From: Sesamum alatum
Lineage: Eukaryota > Streptophyta > Magnoliopsida > Lamiales > Pedaliaceae
Length of the DNA: 64,000 bases
Direction: 5' to 3'
Assembly: GCA_034509735.1 (NCBI GenBank)
Contig: JACGWO010000011.1
Location: 19,886,979-19,950,978 of the forward strand
Of this stretch, positions 45,422-56,156 are shown piece after piece; positions within the stretch are counted from its first letter, which is position 1, and every line of letters begins with the position of its first letter. The notes under the pieces were generated by a model. It searched no databases. It was not told the origin of the DNA and saw nothing but the letters and a program-made list of their open reading frames with translations. Position numbers and translations under genes: made by a program.

Positions 45422-45679
45422 GGGTCTCTTCCTTCTTGGGACCCTTCTTCATACAGGCTCTTTCTCTTTTGAGACTACTCTTGATTCAACTCCTTCCCTT
45501 GCTGGGATTCCTTGTCTTCTATGTATAAACTCGGTGGGATATTCTGGCTTTCTTCCTCTTGTTTTGTTTGGTCCGTCTTCTTGGTCTCAGCCACATTCTA
45601 GAAAAAATGTCGAAACAAATTGGCTCGAGTGTATGGCTCTTCATCTGTTTCCTTGCAATAGTTTTCGTTCTTAAACTTC

Positions 45680-46330
45680 CAAAAGTCATCATTCGTTAAT
45701 CTGGCAAAAACAGAAACAATTCGCCAGTCTGAAAGAATTTTAGGATGTCACGCACTTTAAGAAAATGTCCCACGAGACATCGTCGGGGATCCGTCGATGG
45801 TGGATCGTGGCATGGCCGAAATCTGGCTGGGGCGCATGCCTCGGCCAGAGTCTGGCCGTGGCCCCCCGCCTCGGTCGAATTTCGTCTGAGGGTGTCTTGT
45901 TGCCCCTCCTCCTTCCTCTCTTGTTTGCTGAAGTGGTCAATTCTGATCACGAAGTGATTTTTGTTTAGGGCACCAGGGACGTTCATCTGATTTACTAGAT
46001 TTTTCCAAAATTAAATCTAGGAAAAAGTTGAAAACTCCTCGATTTCCTTTGATGTCGCGCGTCAGCCACTTCACTCCTAATTCTTTCGCATACTTGGAAG
46101 AGTCTCTTCCGGCGTTGCGGGATCTTGGTGCCACTTCCTCTCTTGAGGCTTTTGATATTTTGTTTATCCTTAGGAGAGTTGCTTAGGACTTGTACTTCTA
46201 ACTCTTCCTTCCAACGGTTGTAAAAAATTCTTAGAGTGGCCCGTTTTTTCAACGATCCTCGGAGCGAGAAGTTTTGCTGGAGCTCAGTGTGATTCGCGAG
46301 TCCATTCCCGCTTTTCGTCAAGGAAGGAGG
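45680..46330 (-). other. Overlapping minus-strand frames, no family recognised
   Basis: Three overlapping frames (45696-45986, 45937-46134, 45995-46321) could be one frameshifted protein on the minus strand, in the expected direction. Notable stretches are ELQQNFSLRGSLKKRATLRI, FYNRWKEELEVQVL and KYAKELGVKWLTRDIKGNRG, followed by HFVIRIDHFSKQERKEEG. The order reads like a real polypeptide but matches nothing I know. Base composition is more GC-rich than outside the element. Confidence 0.35.
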
Positions 46331-46409
46331 AGGGGGTTGCTTGCTCCCCCATCCTCTGCAACCTCGTATGTCTCCATGGGGGCGAGGGGGCCCTAGCCCG
46401 TTCGATGGT

Positions 46410-46530
46410 TGTTGTAATTGTGTTGCGTTGCGTCACGTTTAGATCACCTCGCGTCGCGACGCATCATGTTGAATTTGGGTCGCATCAAACTGCGTTGCGT
46501 TGCGGCGCGTCACGTTGATTTCTTCGAAGC
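46410..46530. repeat. GCGTTGCGTC-rich low-complexity patch
   Basis: Irregular copies of GTTGCGTTGCG, CGCGTCGCGACGC and GGCGCGTCACGTTG, rich in CpG, bordering the minisatellite to the right. It is very different in composition from the surrounding AT-rich DNA. Confidence 0.6.
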
Positions 46531-46740
46531 TTTGTAGGAGTTCCCTTGGTTGGGACACTTTGGAACTTCGTGGGAGTTCTTTGTCATTTGAGGAACTTTT
46601 TAAGAGTTCATCTTATCAAAATATTTTTGGAATTTCACAGAGGTTCCTCATCGCATGGGAACTTCGTAGGGATTCCTTTTTATTATGTTATCAAACTTTG
46701 TTTCTCTATTGCTTATTACGTTAAGTTACTTCTTTTTAAG

Positions 46741-47222
46741 CTAAATATTAATGTGAGGGGCAATCCCCCTCTTATAAGTAAAATCAAAACTAAATATCAA
46801 TGTGTGAGGGGCGATCCCCCTCCTATAAGCTAAATATTAAGGTGAATGGCCATCCCCCTCTCGTAGATAAACTATTAATGTGAGGGGTCATCCCCCTATT
46901 TCAGATAGAATTTCAATGTGAGGGGCAATCCCATTCTTTTAGATAGAATATTAATGTGAGGGGTCATCCCCCTCTTTTATATAGAATTTCAATGTGAGGG
47001 GCAATGCCCCTCTTTTAGATAGAATATTAATGTGAGGGGTTATCCCCCTCTTTCAGATAGAATTTCAATGTGAGTGGCAATCCCCCTCTTTTAGATAGAA
47101 TTTTAATGTGAAGGGCCATCCTCCTCTTTCAGATAGAATATTAATGTGAGGGGTCATCCCTCTCTTTCAGATAGAATATTAATGTGAGTGGTCATCCCCC
47201 TCTTTTAGATAGATAGAGTGTT
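46741..47222. repeat. Minisatellite of about 46 bp with self-complementary core
   Basis: About ten units of AATGTGAGGGG(C/T)(A/C)ATCCCCCTC followed by TTTTAGATAGAATATT-like linkers. GAGGGG and CCCCTC in each unit can pair, so every unit can form a small hairpin. Two unit types alternate in the middle (AATTTCAATGTGAGGGGCAA and AATATTAATGTGAGGGGTCA), giving a higher-order repeat of about 92 bp. Confidence 0.9.
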
Positions 47223-48277
47223 AAATGTACTAACGCAATAAAGTATAGATAGTGAATCTGCAACAAGTAGATAGAAGGTGGGCATTTTATTACCGTAATT
47301 CTGGGTTACAAAGCGTTTGAAAAAAGGAATACAAAGCAGTAAATATAACGTTTCTTGAAGTTAGCAATATTCCACGTGTGTGGATATTTCCTTCTCCCTC
47401 ATTTTCCACGACTTGATGCAGTCATACTTATTTGGCGTCCACTTTGGCCATGTTTCCTGTCTCATCGACTAGATTGAATGGGAGCTCTCCTGTGCCTCGT
47501 CGTGGGGTTGTTCGCTATTCCCTTAGGACTCTCGGGCGTCCTTCCACCCAGCTTCTTTTAGCTTCCTCTTGCCCCGTCCTCAAATCTTGGATGACTATCC
47601 TGCTGGTTACTTCTGCCTGCCCATCAGAACGGGGAGTCGCGAAGGTCCATACTCTTTGCTGGGACGTGAATCATGTCGGCATGCTCTTGGCACTCTCGGA
47701 GTTCTTCACTAAGTTCCATGCATCTCCATATGTGTCCTTGTTGGCGGGGCCTGGCATGCTAACACTCTACCTTCGGATAGATCACGCAGCCTCCCTCATC
47801 ATACTCTGCTTAGTCCTCGCCGACGTATCCAAGATGTGGTTTGCAAAAAACCTCTCTTATGTAGCTTACTTCCAATTACCATGAGCTTTGCTGACCTAGC
47901 TCGAATTACCCTTGCTTCCTTGGGGTTCCTTGGAGTCTTGAAGCAAAATCCCAAATTCCCAATCGTCCTCCAGGTCTTCTTCCCATCTTGGTAAAACACT
48001 CTTCACCATCAAGACCTCTTCCCCCACAACATCCACTTCGTTTCGCTCTTGACTTAGTAGAGTTATTCTCTTGCTCTCTGAAGGATCTAGCGAGTTGGCT
48101 GACTTAGCGAGTCAGTTCGTTTCTTCCTTGCATGACTACAGGATTTGTTCTGGGGTGAACTCATCGAACTTCCTTCTTAATGCTTGGATGTTTGCTAAGT
48201 ACTTGGTCATCTGCTCCCCCAGCTTTGTGGGCTCCATTCCACTGCTTGACCACAAGTTGGAAGTTTCTATCCGCCCT
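47223..48277. other. Element interior without recognised domain
   Basis: The longest frame is on the plus strand (47432-47884, 150 codons), against the element's direction, with no family resemblance. The minus strand has short frames only (47999-47799). Protease or RT motifs expected here in an autonomous Tat element are not visible, so this is replaced or highly decayed sequence. Confidence 0.4.
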
Positions 48278-48482
48278 CGCATATGTCATTCCTGCGGCGT
48301 AAGCCAGTTTTCTCCTCTGTATATGTCGCTCCCACGGCGCAAGACAATTTTCTCCCCTTGTATAAGTTGCTCCCATGGCGAAAGTCAGCTTTCTCCCTTT
48401 GCATATGTCGCTCCTACGATGCAAGTCAGCTTTCTCCCCTTGCATATGTCGCTCCTGCTACGCAAGTCAGCTTTTCTCCCCG
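48278..48482. repeat. Tandem repeat of about 41 bp
   Basis: Five degenerate units based on CATATGTCGCTCC, then (C/T)(A/G)CG(G/A)(C/T)GCAAGTCAGC, then TTTCTCCCCTTG. On the minus strand they encode variants of RRSDICKGRKLTF. Units differ by substitutions and one-base indels. Confidence 0.85.
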
Positions 48483-48739
48483 TGCTCAGCGCATCACACT
48501 CCGACTCGTTCTTGGATCCGCTGGCAACACTGTTGCACTCTCGCCAAAGATGATACAGTTGGCATCGCATCCTATTGCTCTCACCGCAACTCCTTCAGCT
48601 TGCCTTGCTCTCTGAGCGACTCTCTCAACTTGCTTCGTATCTCTTCCTACTTGGCCTCCCGAGGTAATCCTCATAACTCAAGCAGTTGGGAGGTTGTCCT
48701 TGCTAGCTCGTTCTGCTTCCTGCTTTATTCCCATGTGCC

Positions 48740-49510
48740 ACGTGCCTGTCTCCAAAAGCGGTTTCCTGGAGCTCTTGTTTCCTTTGTCCCACGAATGCTT
48801 GTAAGTAATCTTTTCGGATCAACTCCTCAATCTCATTCTTTAAGTGGTGGCATCCCTCCGAGCTATGGTCTCGATCCCAATCCTTGTCGCTTGGCTGCAT
48901 CGAACGTTTGAGTTCGCGAGGTCCGGGGGGCGTATTGAAACAAATCCCCCGGGGGCACATATCTATGTTCACGCTTACTTCCTTCTGTCCTAAGGGGGAC
49001 CCATTTCTCTTCCTCTGTGGCCCTCACGGTGGCTTGGGTGTATGCATCCTCCACCAACTGGCGAAGAGCCTCGGGAGTTATCTGAATAACTGGGGGTGGA
49101 GGTGGAGCCTCGACCTCTTCCTGCCTCTCCTCCTCCTGGGTGCGCTGGTGGATTCTCCAAGGTGCGACCTTGCTCCTGCTGAGGTGGAGCCTCGACCTCT
49201 TCCTGCCTCCTCCTCTTGGGTGTGCTGGTGGATTCTCCAAGGCGCGACCTTGCTCCAGCTGAGGTGGAGCCTCAACCTCTTCCTGCCTCCTCCTCTTGGG
49301 TGCGTTGGTGGATTCTCCAAGGCGCGGCCTTGCTTTTGCTGAGGTGGAGCCTCGACCTCTTCCTGCCTCTCCTCCTCTTGGGTGCACTGGTGGACTCTCC
49401 AAGGCGTGGCCTTGGCCTTGCCTCTCCTCCCGCTGGCCGCGCGCTTCTCTTCTTCTTCCGGGTTCCTCTCGCCCCGCATTCCCGTTCCTGACTCTTGACC
49501 AGGTGCTCAT
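48740..49510 (-). pseudogene. Tat-type gag remnant with frame-cycling minisatellite
   Basis: I choose ATG 49510 (MSTWSRVRNGNAGREEPGRR) as the Gag start. After a repeat-encoded Arg/Glu/Pro-rich stretch it has PPPVIQITPEALRQLVEDAY, which matches in position and type the QIIQITRDELQRMIDEA of the Tat gag at 58961. The frame runs to a stop at 48863-48865 (TQTFDAAKRQGLGSRP). In an overlapping frame the zinc-region motif DRDHSSEGCHHLKNEIEELI follows directly (about 48800-48880). The capsid domain that normally lies between (about 200 residues) is gone. This is a Gag whose ends were kept and whose middle was lost. Confidence 0.7.
49101..49421. repeat. Four-unit minisatellite of about 80 bp inside gag
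   Basis: Units start at 49101, 49183, 49263 and 49343 (GGTGGAGCCTCGACCTCTTC). Spacing 82, 80, 80 bp is not a multiple of three, so the minus-strand ORF passes through successive repeats in different frames, giving different peptides (RQEEVEAPPQ, GRKRSRLHLS, LGESTNAPK types), and all stay open. Confidence 0.9.
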
Positions 49511-49529
49511 CCTCAATGCTCTGATCAGT

Positions 49530-49548
49530 GTTCCCGCAGACGGCGCCA
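49530..49548 (-). other. Primer-binding site and leader of the Tat-type element
   Basis: The minus strand reads TGGCGCCGTCTGCGGGAAC three bases after the LTR, the form common in plant Tat elements. The other Tat element at 58912 has the variant TTGACGTCGTCTGTAGGAA. Confidence 0.8.
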
Positions 49549-49551
49549 AGC

Positions 49552-49903
49552 TGATGGGGTAGAAATCGAGAAACATTTGATCAAAGCACAATCGCACTTC
49601 ACGAGCTAGGAACTCAAGAACTTGAGAGTTCTTCCCAAGAGTTTTATTCCAAAAAGTAGTGAAGTGTCCTTTACAATGAATTTGAGGCCCTATTTATAGT
49701 AAATGAGGGAGGGAAAAATAATTATTTTACCCTCCAACCGCTTCTAATCTAATGACTATAATTTAATCTGCGGGGGCACCTTGGTAATTTGGCATCACCC
49801 CACTAACCACTATCTATAACTTCCTCCAATGGCATTTCCGTAAATTCATTTACATTTGAGGAAATTTTGGTAATTTGCCTAGTCTAATTTCCTAGCACTA
49901 TCA
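49552..49903 (-). repeat. 5' LTR of the Tat-type element
   Basis: 352 bp. On the minus strand it contains TATAAATAG (49690-49698), the likely promoter, and ends against the primer-binding leader. Confidence 0.95.
49690..49698 (-). promoter_or_regulatory. TATA box in the 5' LTR of the Tat-type element
   Basis: Minus strand TATAAATAG. It is conserved in the other LTR and as TATAAATAG in the solo LTR at 28865-29217. Confidence 0.6.
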
Positions 49904-49908
49904 GATAC

Positions 49909-50839
49909 AAAATAAATTAAAAAAATTGAATGAAATAAGAAATTCATTGATATTAAATACATTCATATAGAAATAATAAATCTAACAAATAAATGAATAA
50001 AAGTAAAAGTGCACAATCATTGTTTAAGAATTTGCTAAACGCATCAAAATAAAACAATTGCATCGTATAAGGTTGTTTGCATTATCTATAAAAAAAAAAG
50101 TTAAATTTCAAACAAAACAATGCATGATTAATCAGCAAAATATGTACTTCAAACATCTTCTGCAAACTTCTTCTCCAAATTTGTAGCTTTCATTTATCTG
50201 GTCTGATCATCTTCCCTATCTTGAGCATAGAAAGATATTAATAAAGATATAATTTTCAACAATTTTAACATATGGTGGAATCTAATTGAAATGATATTAC
50301 CTTCGAATACGAATTTTCTTCAGTGGAGTTTCTTCATCCAATAAATCACTGAAGAGGGCTCAATTCAGTTACAATCCTGAATATTTTGACCAATGAGTGA
50401 CGATGACTCAATGTTTGAAGAGCCCTCGCACCTTGAAACACCAAAATTTGAATATTTGATTGCATCATTGATCTTTACCATGTTCCCAAAAATAGTTGTA
50501 ATCTATAATAATATAGATCACAATGTCACGATCTAATATAAAAATTACATGAACACATGAATTCAAACAAAGTGAACAAACTTTATTACTCAAATAGGTG
50601 GCAGTGTAGTATAATTTAATAAGATTGGTAAAGTGGTAAGAAACAACCTATTTCAAGAGATATTTTGATTCAAGTTTAAAGTCACAATGAAACCAATTGA
50701 AAACTATCATATTAGAGTCTCCACTTTCAAATTCATTATAAAGAAATAGCATTAACAAATAAATTTCTTGTATTAAATAATGCATAGCAACGAAAATTTT
50801 ACTTGTTAATTAGCTCGACGCTGATTTTTTTTCGTTGCT
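49909..50839. other. AT-rich spacer right of the Tat-type element
   Basis: No ORF of interest. It was joined to 44590-44839 before the insertion (GATAC duplication). 50780-50839 carries TTCGTTGC words, perhaps CACTA subterminal repeats. Confidence 0.4.
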
Positions 50840-50861
50840 ATTGATCGTTTTCCTTGTAGTG
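50840..50861 (-). mobile_element. CACTA (En/Spm) terminus
   Basis: The minus strand begins CACTACAAGGAAAACGATC, followed by GCAACGAAAA-type words, the usual start of plant CACTA elements. No opposite end or transposase is visible, so this is a relic. Confidence 0.55.
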
Positions 50862-50923
50862 TATGATTCCCCTTTAAAAAAATAATAATGTATTGTAAGT
50901 ACAACACTGATAATTTTATTAAA

Positions 50924-50955
50924 ACTAGTCGGGAACGCACGTTCGATGCGTGTGC
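50924..50955 (-). mobile_element. Helitron 3' terminus
   Basis: The minus strand has the hairpin ACGCATCGAACGTGCGT, then TCCCGA, CTAGT, followed by T. A body to the right is interrupted at 51054 by another Helitron. Confidence 0.65.
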
Positions 50956-51659
50956 AAATACAACACTAATAATTCTATTAAATTAGTTTTTATTATCAAA
51001 ATAAAATTGAATAAAATAAAATAGAGAGAATAAATAAATGAAAAAAATCAATATCTATACTCTATATAAATGTATAAATATTCAAGTTGTTTGTTCCTCA
51101 TTGTGAAAAGACAAATGTACCCTCATTTAAATATTATTAATTATTATATTACAGATTCTGGAACTTTTAACAATTTAGAATTCTAAATATTCTAAACCTC
51201 ATCCATATAAATTTAGGATAAAAAACCTAAATCGTGAATCATGAATGAATCCAATTACACAAGAATTTTAATAACCTGCTTCTAATTGTGAATTATGAAT
51301 GAGTCCAATTACACAAATCTGTCACGCATTAAATTTTAATAACATTCACAGAAAATTATATTATAGAATTAGTTATAGAAAAAATAAAATTCTATTAGAA
51401 AAATATTTAAGAGTTTTAATTGCTCTAAACTACTTAGAGAATGAATAACATATTCTATTAAAAAAATTAATATGCTAAATAATATTTCAACACAATATTT
51501 ACTTTGCTAGAAGAAATCTTAATTACATTAAGAAAGTTTTAATTTACCATGACACATTAAAATTTAATATAAACTACACATGAATAATATATAAAATACT
51601 AATCTACACTTATATATATATAATAACGAATAAATATCAAAATTTAGTTACAAATTAAA

Positions 51660-52165
51660 ATTGATATATAGGTATGATATTATTAAATTTAAATTGCTTG
51701 TGAAAATTCAACTATTGAGTGAATTTCTTAGTACTTGAATTTTTTAGTATTAGATAATCCTGAATGCTTTACTTTTACATCTATTATTTTTTTATATTAA
51801 TTAATAGAATAGAAGTATTACAATAACAAATGTGACATAAAAAATTAAGTTGTAACATAATATATTATTGAATAAGAAATTGATTATACCAATCGGTGCA
51901 TTAGAAAAGTAGATTAAGAAGATATAGAACTAAAAATTGCAATATAAAGGCAAAAAATAAAATTTTATACAATAATATTTTAAAATTTAGAAGGTAAATG
52001 TAAATAATACTTTGACAGTACTTAAAAATTGATACTGAAATATAATTAACATTAGGATCTTACAATACAAAATATTGGTGATATTGTCCAATTAAATTAT
52101 ATTTTTATAATAATAGTCAATAAATAATTAGTTGGTATCATTTAGTGTCAATAAATTAAAAATCA
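51660..52165 (+). repeat. Direct repeat, copy 1 (inside Helitron candidate)
   Basis: Includes AAAATTCAACTATTGAGTGA, TTAGTATTAGATAATCCTGA, GGATCTTACAATACAAA and AGTCAATAAATAATTAGTT, all repeated in order at 53758-54130. Confidence 0.75.
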
Positions 52166-53757
52166 TTGTGCTGTGTGATATGATAGATGATGGGATATCA
52201 TACGAGCTGTGTGTTGTGTGGTATCATTGATGATGGGGTATCATACAAGTTGTGTGTTGTGTGGTACCGAGGAAAAAACAAAGAGATATTATGATTGAGG
52301 AGATGATAGCCGGCATAGACCATTGAGTGATGCACTCCAGCATGGGTAAGCGGGGCCCTAAGAGAATAAACAGTAATTGTGAGTATATTATGTTGTGTAT
52401 TGATCTATGGTTTTTGGTATTGGTTATTTTGTGATTTTGTGGTAATTGTACGATGAATAATTGTTGGTTAGTGTCAATTGTATGGAAATTCTCCTACTGC
52501 ACATGTGTTTGTATATAAGCTACTTAGTTATACTAATTGAGTAGGCAGCTCATTCCTTGCCACGTATTTTACAGGATATAAGTCACAATGACTAGCTGAA
52601 TTGGATCATAGCCGTGCTGCCAGTCTTATTACGTGGGTCAGTATTAAAATCTTCTGTTGAGATCTTTAGCTACATGAATACAAAGATATTAGATTTTTAA
52701 TTGAATTTATATTTCACGATTTATTGATTTTAATATAAATTTCTTGTAAAACGGATTTAGTTATGGACTATGTATTATAATTAGTGGTATCAAAATGTAG
52801 TAAGGTAGAGGGTGCTACATTGACATTCAAAATATAGTAAAAGAAAACATATTACATACACAGACATAATATAGCAAAATCAAACAATAGCAAAGAGACA
52901 CAATAAAACCTACGAATAAAAATTGATCGAATTTTATTAAAATGGAATTTCTTCTAAAATGAAATAACGGATAAGTATCAAAATTTAATTACAAATAAAA
53001 ATTATCAATCTGATTAAATTAGAACTGTCATTGAAAATTTCAAAAAGAGCTAACTAATTGTTTTTATTTCAATATTAATAGGCTAAAAACACCATGTCCC
53101 CTTCCCCCCGCACCCCCAAGACATTGACATTGAAGAGTATAAATAATAATATAATAAATAATTTAATTTAAAATCTTATCTTATTAAGTAGTAAATTAAC
53201 TAACATAATTGTAGGTCCTAATGAGACATATATAACTATTTTTATGTTTTAAAAGGTGCATAAAAGTTGTAACATTTGGTCCCCTTGTATTATTATACAC
53301 TACTTAGACGTCCACATGGCATTTTCTTTTGAATATCCAGAGGAAAAGGTGTTATGGAACCAAAATTGCTACTTTTTAATATTTACGGGACCGAAAGTGA
53401 GAATCCCAAAATCAATGGACCAAATTAAAATCGAAAGGACCTAAGTTACGGACTGAAAAATGCTATTTTTCCTTATGAAATGAGTAAACATTAAACCAAT
53501 AACAATTAAAAGTATAAAATTTTAAAATAATTATATACTAACACATTAGTACAATTATATTTTCATATTAAGAAAATTAATAAATCTTGAGAATAAGATT
53601 AGTACAATAAAATAATAAATAAAATTGAGTTAATTATGTTGAAATTAGAAAAAAAAGAAGATGATAAATAAATAAGCTGATGAGATTAATATATCTTTTC
53701 AAGAATAAATTTATAAAAATAACTTAAAAGTTTAAAAAGCATGACTTCTAAAGAGAA

Positions 53758-54130
53758 TAAAAATTGATATATGAATAGAATATTATTATATTGAAATTGC
53801 TTATGAAAATTCAACTATTGAGTGAATCTCTTAGCACTTGATTTTTTAGTATTAGATAATCCTGAATTTTTACTTTTACATCTATTGTTTCTTTTATAAA
53901 GGTGAAAAGTAAAATTTTATACAATAATATTTCAAAATTTAGAAGCTAATAAAGCATGTAAATAATGCTTTGACAATATAAAAAAGTTGATATTGAAATA
54001 TGATTAACATACATTATAGGATCTTACAATACAAATATTGGTACTATGGTCCAATTTAATTATAGTTTATAACAATAGTCGATAAATAATTAGTTTATAA
54101 TAGTGTCAATAAGTTAAAAATAAATAACAT
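53758..54130 (+). repeat. Direct repeat, copy 2 (inside Helitron candidate)
   Basis: Same words and order as 51660-52165 with a shorter middle; estimated similarity over matched parts roughly 85 percent by eye. Confidence 0.75.
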
Positions 54131-54810
54131 TCAAATATAGTAGTAAAAGAAAACATACAACACACACATACAAAATGTAACAAAAAATAAAATAAAATTA
54201 AACAACAAAAAATAGGTATAATAAAACCTACAAATAAAATTGATCAATTTATTTTAGTAAATCAAAAAATATTCTATCCAAGATAAGGAGCTTTGACTAA
54301 CTATTTTGATTTTAATATTAATTTTTTGAATATCATTATTTTATATTTTCATATTAATTGGTTTGATACATAATAATGAAATAATCATTAGTGAATACAC
54401 GAAATACAAAATTTCAATTTTGGGGAATGTCTTTTATTCAATGGTACCAATTAAATTTAGAAGTGAATTACAAATAATAGAATTGAATAGTTTTCTTCTC
54501 AATTTAAATAATTATTATCAATTTTTTTAAAATATAATTGTATAATACTAATGTTTCAATGAAAAAAATATGAATACTATCATGAACTTAACATAAATGA
54601 TATATTTACTTCTAAATATATTTGTACGTGCATCGCACGTCATGCTTTCTAATATAAAGAAAAATATGAATGAGTGTGATAATAAGTAAAAGAGAAATAG
54701 CTACTTGAACATGAGAAATTAAAAAACAAAATAAATAAATAAATTTTAAAAAACTAAAAGTAATAAACCAAAAATTAAGGACATCAAGATATTCTCCTTT
54801 AATATATAAT

Positions 54811-55136
54811 GGGCAAAATATTTTTTTAGTCCCGTTAAAAAGGGCCATTATCGATTTTAGTCCCACAAATTTTGCAGGTGTCGCTTTTGTCCCGTTAAAC
54901 CCAAAAACAAGCCTTTCAGTCCCAAAATGACATGTGCAGTGTACGTGACTTAATGCCCGTTAACGGACGTTAAGGGCAGCTAACGGCGTAAGTCTGTCAC
55001 GTGCACTGTACATACCATTTTGGGACTGAAAAGGCTTATTTTTGGGTTTAATGGGACTAAAAGCAACACCTGCAAGAATTGTGGGACTAAAACCGATAAT
55101 GACCCTCTTTAACGAGACTAAAAAAAAAATTTGCCC
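54811..55136. mobile_element. Palindromic MITE, copy 1 of 3
   Basis: 326 bp, GGGCAAAATATTTTTTTAG to CTAAAAAAAAAATTTGCCC with arms of TAGTCCCACAA, GTCGCTTTTGTCCCG, AAGCCTTTCAGTCCC and their inverses. The centre is GTTAACGGACGTTAAGGG. No clear target duplication at this copy. Confidence 0.85.
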
Positions 55137-55830
55137 TGTGAAGTGCAATCTGCAATTGCTGGCTCTGATCGCTGAAGATTTGGCCAAGACAGAGAGTAAA
55201 TCATCTTAAATTTTTAATGTATTTCTTGGTTAGATTTTATTTATTTTACTTTTTTTTTTTTATCTTTTTTCTTGATGAACAGTGGATTTTTTCTTTGTAG
55301 ATCACGGATATGATATAATTATAGGGTTCAATGGTAGATTTTCTGAAATATATGGGGTTGATTTTATACTTTTAGTTATTTTTGAGAAATGAACAGTTTG
55401 TATGTTTCAGAATTTAATGATGATATCAATAATTATGCTTAAAAATTGTATAATTTTATACCAGTTCACTTGTACATTTATTTAATAATATGCAATATCA
55501 ATTTATAATAAACAAAAATGATCTAAATTTAAGGTACTATATATCTTTGTACAAGCCTGAATCAGTGAATCTCTCTATAACAGTGTAGCAATAGAACAAT
55601 AAATATTGTTTGAATAAATATATTAAATTTAAAGAAAATATTTGAACTTGATTTGAATATTCAAGTTCGAACAAATTTTAATTAAATTGAATTTGAATCG
55701 GGCTCAATTGGTTCAATATTTTCAATATATTTTATAAGTTATTTTTTTGTTTATTGAAATTGATCTCGAACCAAACTTGAAAGTTTTTTGTACGAATGAT
55801 TCAGTTCAAGTTTGATTTCTTAAATTAATC
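55137..55830. repeat. Spacer unit 1 of the 1-kb tandem duplication
   Basis: 694 bp, nearly identical to 56157-56847. It starts GTGAAGTGCAATCTGCAATT and encodes a short open stretch (NLQLLALIAEDLAKTE) before a GTAAAT donor-like site, followed by AT-rich sequence. It could be a captured first exon; unrecognised. Confidence 0.8.
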
Positions 55831-56156
55831 GGGCAAAAATATTTTTTTAGTCCCGTTAAAAAGGGTCATTATCGGTTTTAGTCCCACAATTTTTGCAGGT
55901 GTCGCTTTTGGTCCCGTTAAACCCAAAAACAAGCCTTTCAGTCCCAAAATGGCATGTGCAGTGTACGTGACTTAACGCCCGTTAACGGACGTTAAGGGCA
56001 GCTAACGGCGTAAGTCTGTCACGTGCACTGTACATACCATTTTGGGACTGAAAAGGCTTATTTTTTGGTTTAACGGGACTAAAAGCAACACCTGCAAGAA
56101 TTGTGGGACTAAAACCGATAATGACCTTTTTAACGAGACTAAAAAAAAAATTGCCC
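55831..56156. mobile_element. Palindromic MITE, copy 2 of 3
   Basis: 326 bp, almost identical to copy 1, in the same orientation and with the same core. Confidence 0.85.

Larger units (their letters stand above)
44845..49903 (-). mobile_element. Non-autonomous Tat-type LTR retrotransposon (LARD/TR-GAG-like)
   Basis: 5,059 bp with two 352-bp LTRs, flanked by GATAC (44840-44844 and 49904-49908). Purine tract at the left and a TTGGCGCCGTCTGCGGGAAC-type leader/PBS at the right show minus orientation. Only gag traces remain: an N-terminal part with an internal minisatellite and a zinc-region piece. Protease, RT, RNase H and integrase are not visible; the space holds three minisatellites, GC-rich words and unfamiliar frames. 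LTRs differ at about 22 of 352 positions with no indel, so it is old relative to the Tekay-like element. Confidence 0.92.
51054..54653 (+). mobile_element. Helitron candidate of 3.6 kb with internal repeats
   Basis: Begins TCTATACTCTATATAAATG after an A, ends ACGTGCATCGCACGT (perfect six-base stem), CATGCTTT, CTAAT. No Rep or helicase coding. Two related segments (about 51660-52165 and 53758-54130) repeat in the same orientation, so this may be one Helitron nested in another of the same family with only the outermost ends recognised. A possible degraded MITE at 53084-53475 (GACC/GGACC words) and a short tandem repeat (GTGTTGTGTGGTATC, 52170-52268) lie inside. Confidence 0.6.

Noticed and set aside
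46741..47222. CRISPR array
   Set aside because: Regular spacing, but the intervening sequences are repeats too, not unique spacers, and the genome is a plant nuclear one.
47432..47884. Plus-strand 150-codon ORF as a gene
   Set aside because: Opposite to the element's transcription, no family resemblance, and long frames are expected by chance in GC-rich sequence.
48884..49562. Plus-strand frames over the 80-bp minisatellite
   Set aside because: They are the complement of the Gag-encoded repeats; stop-poor composition opens most frames.
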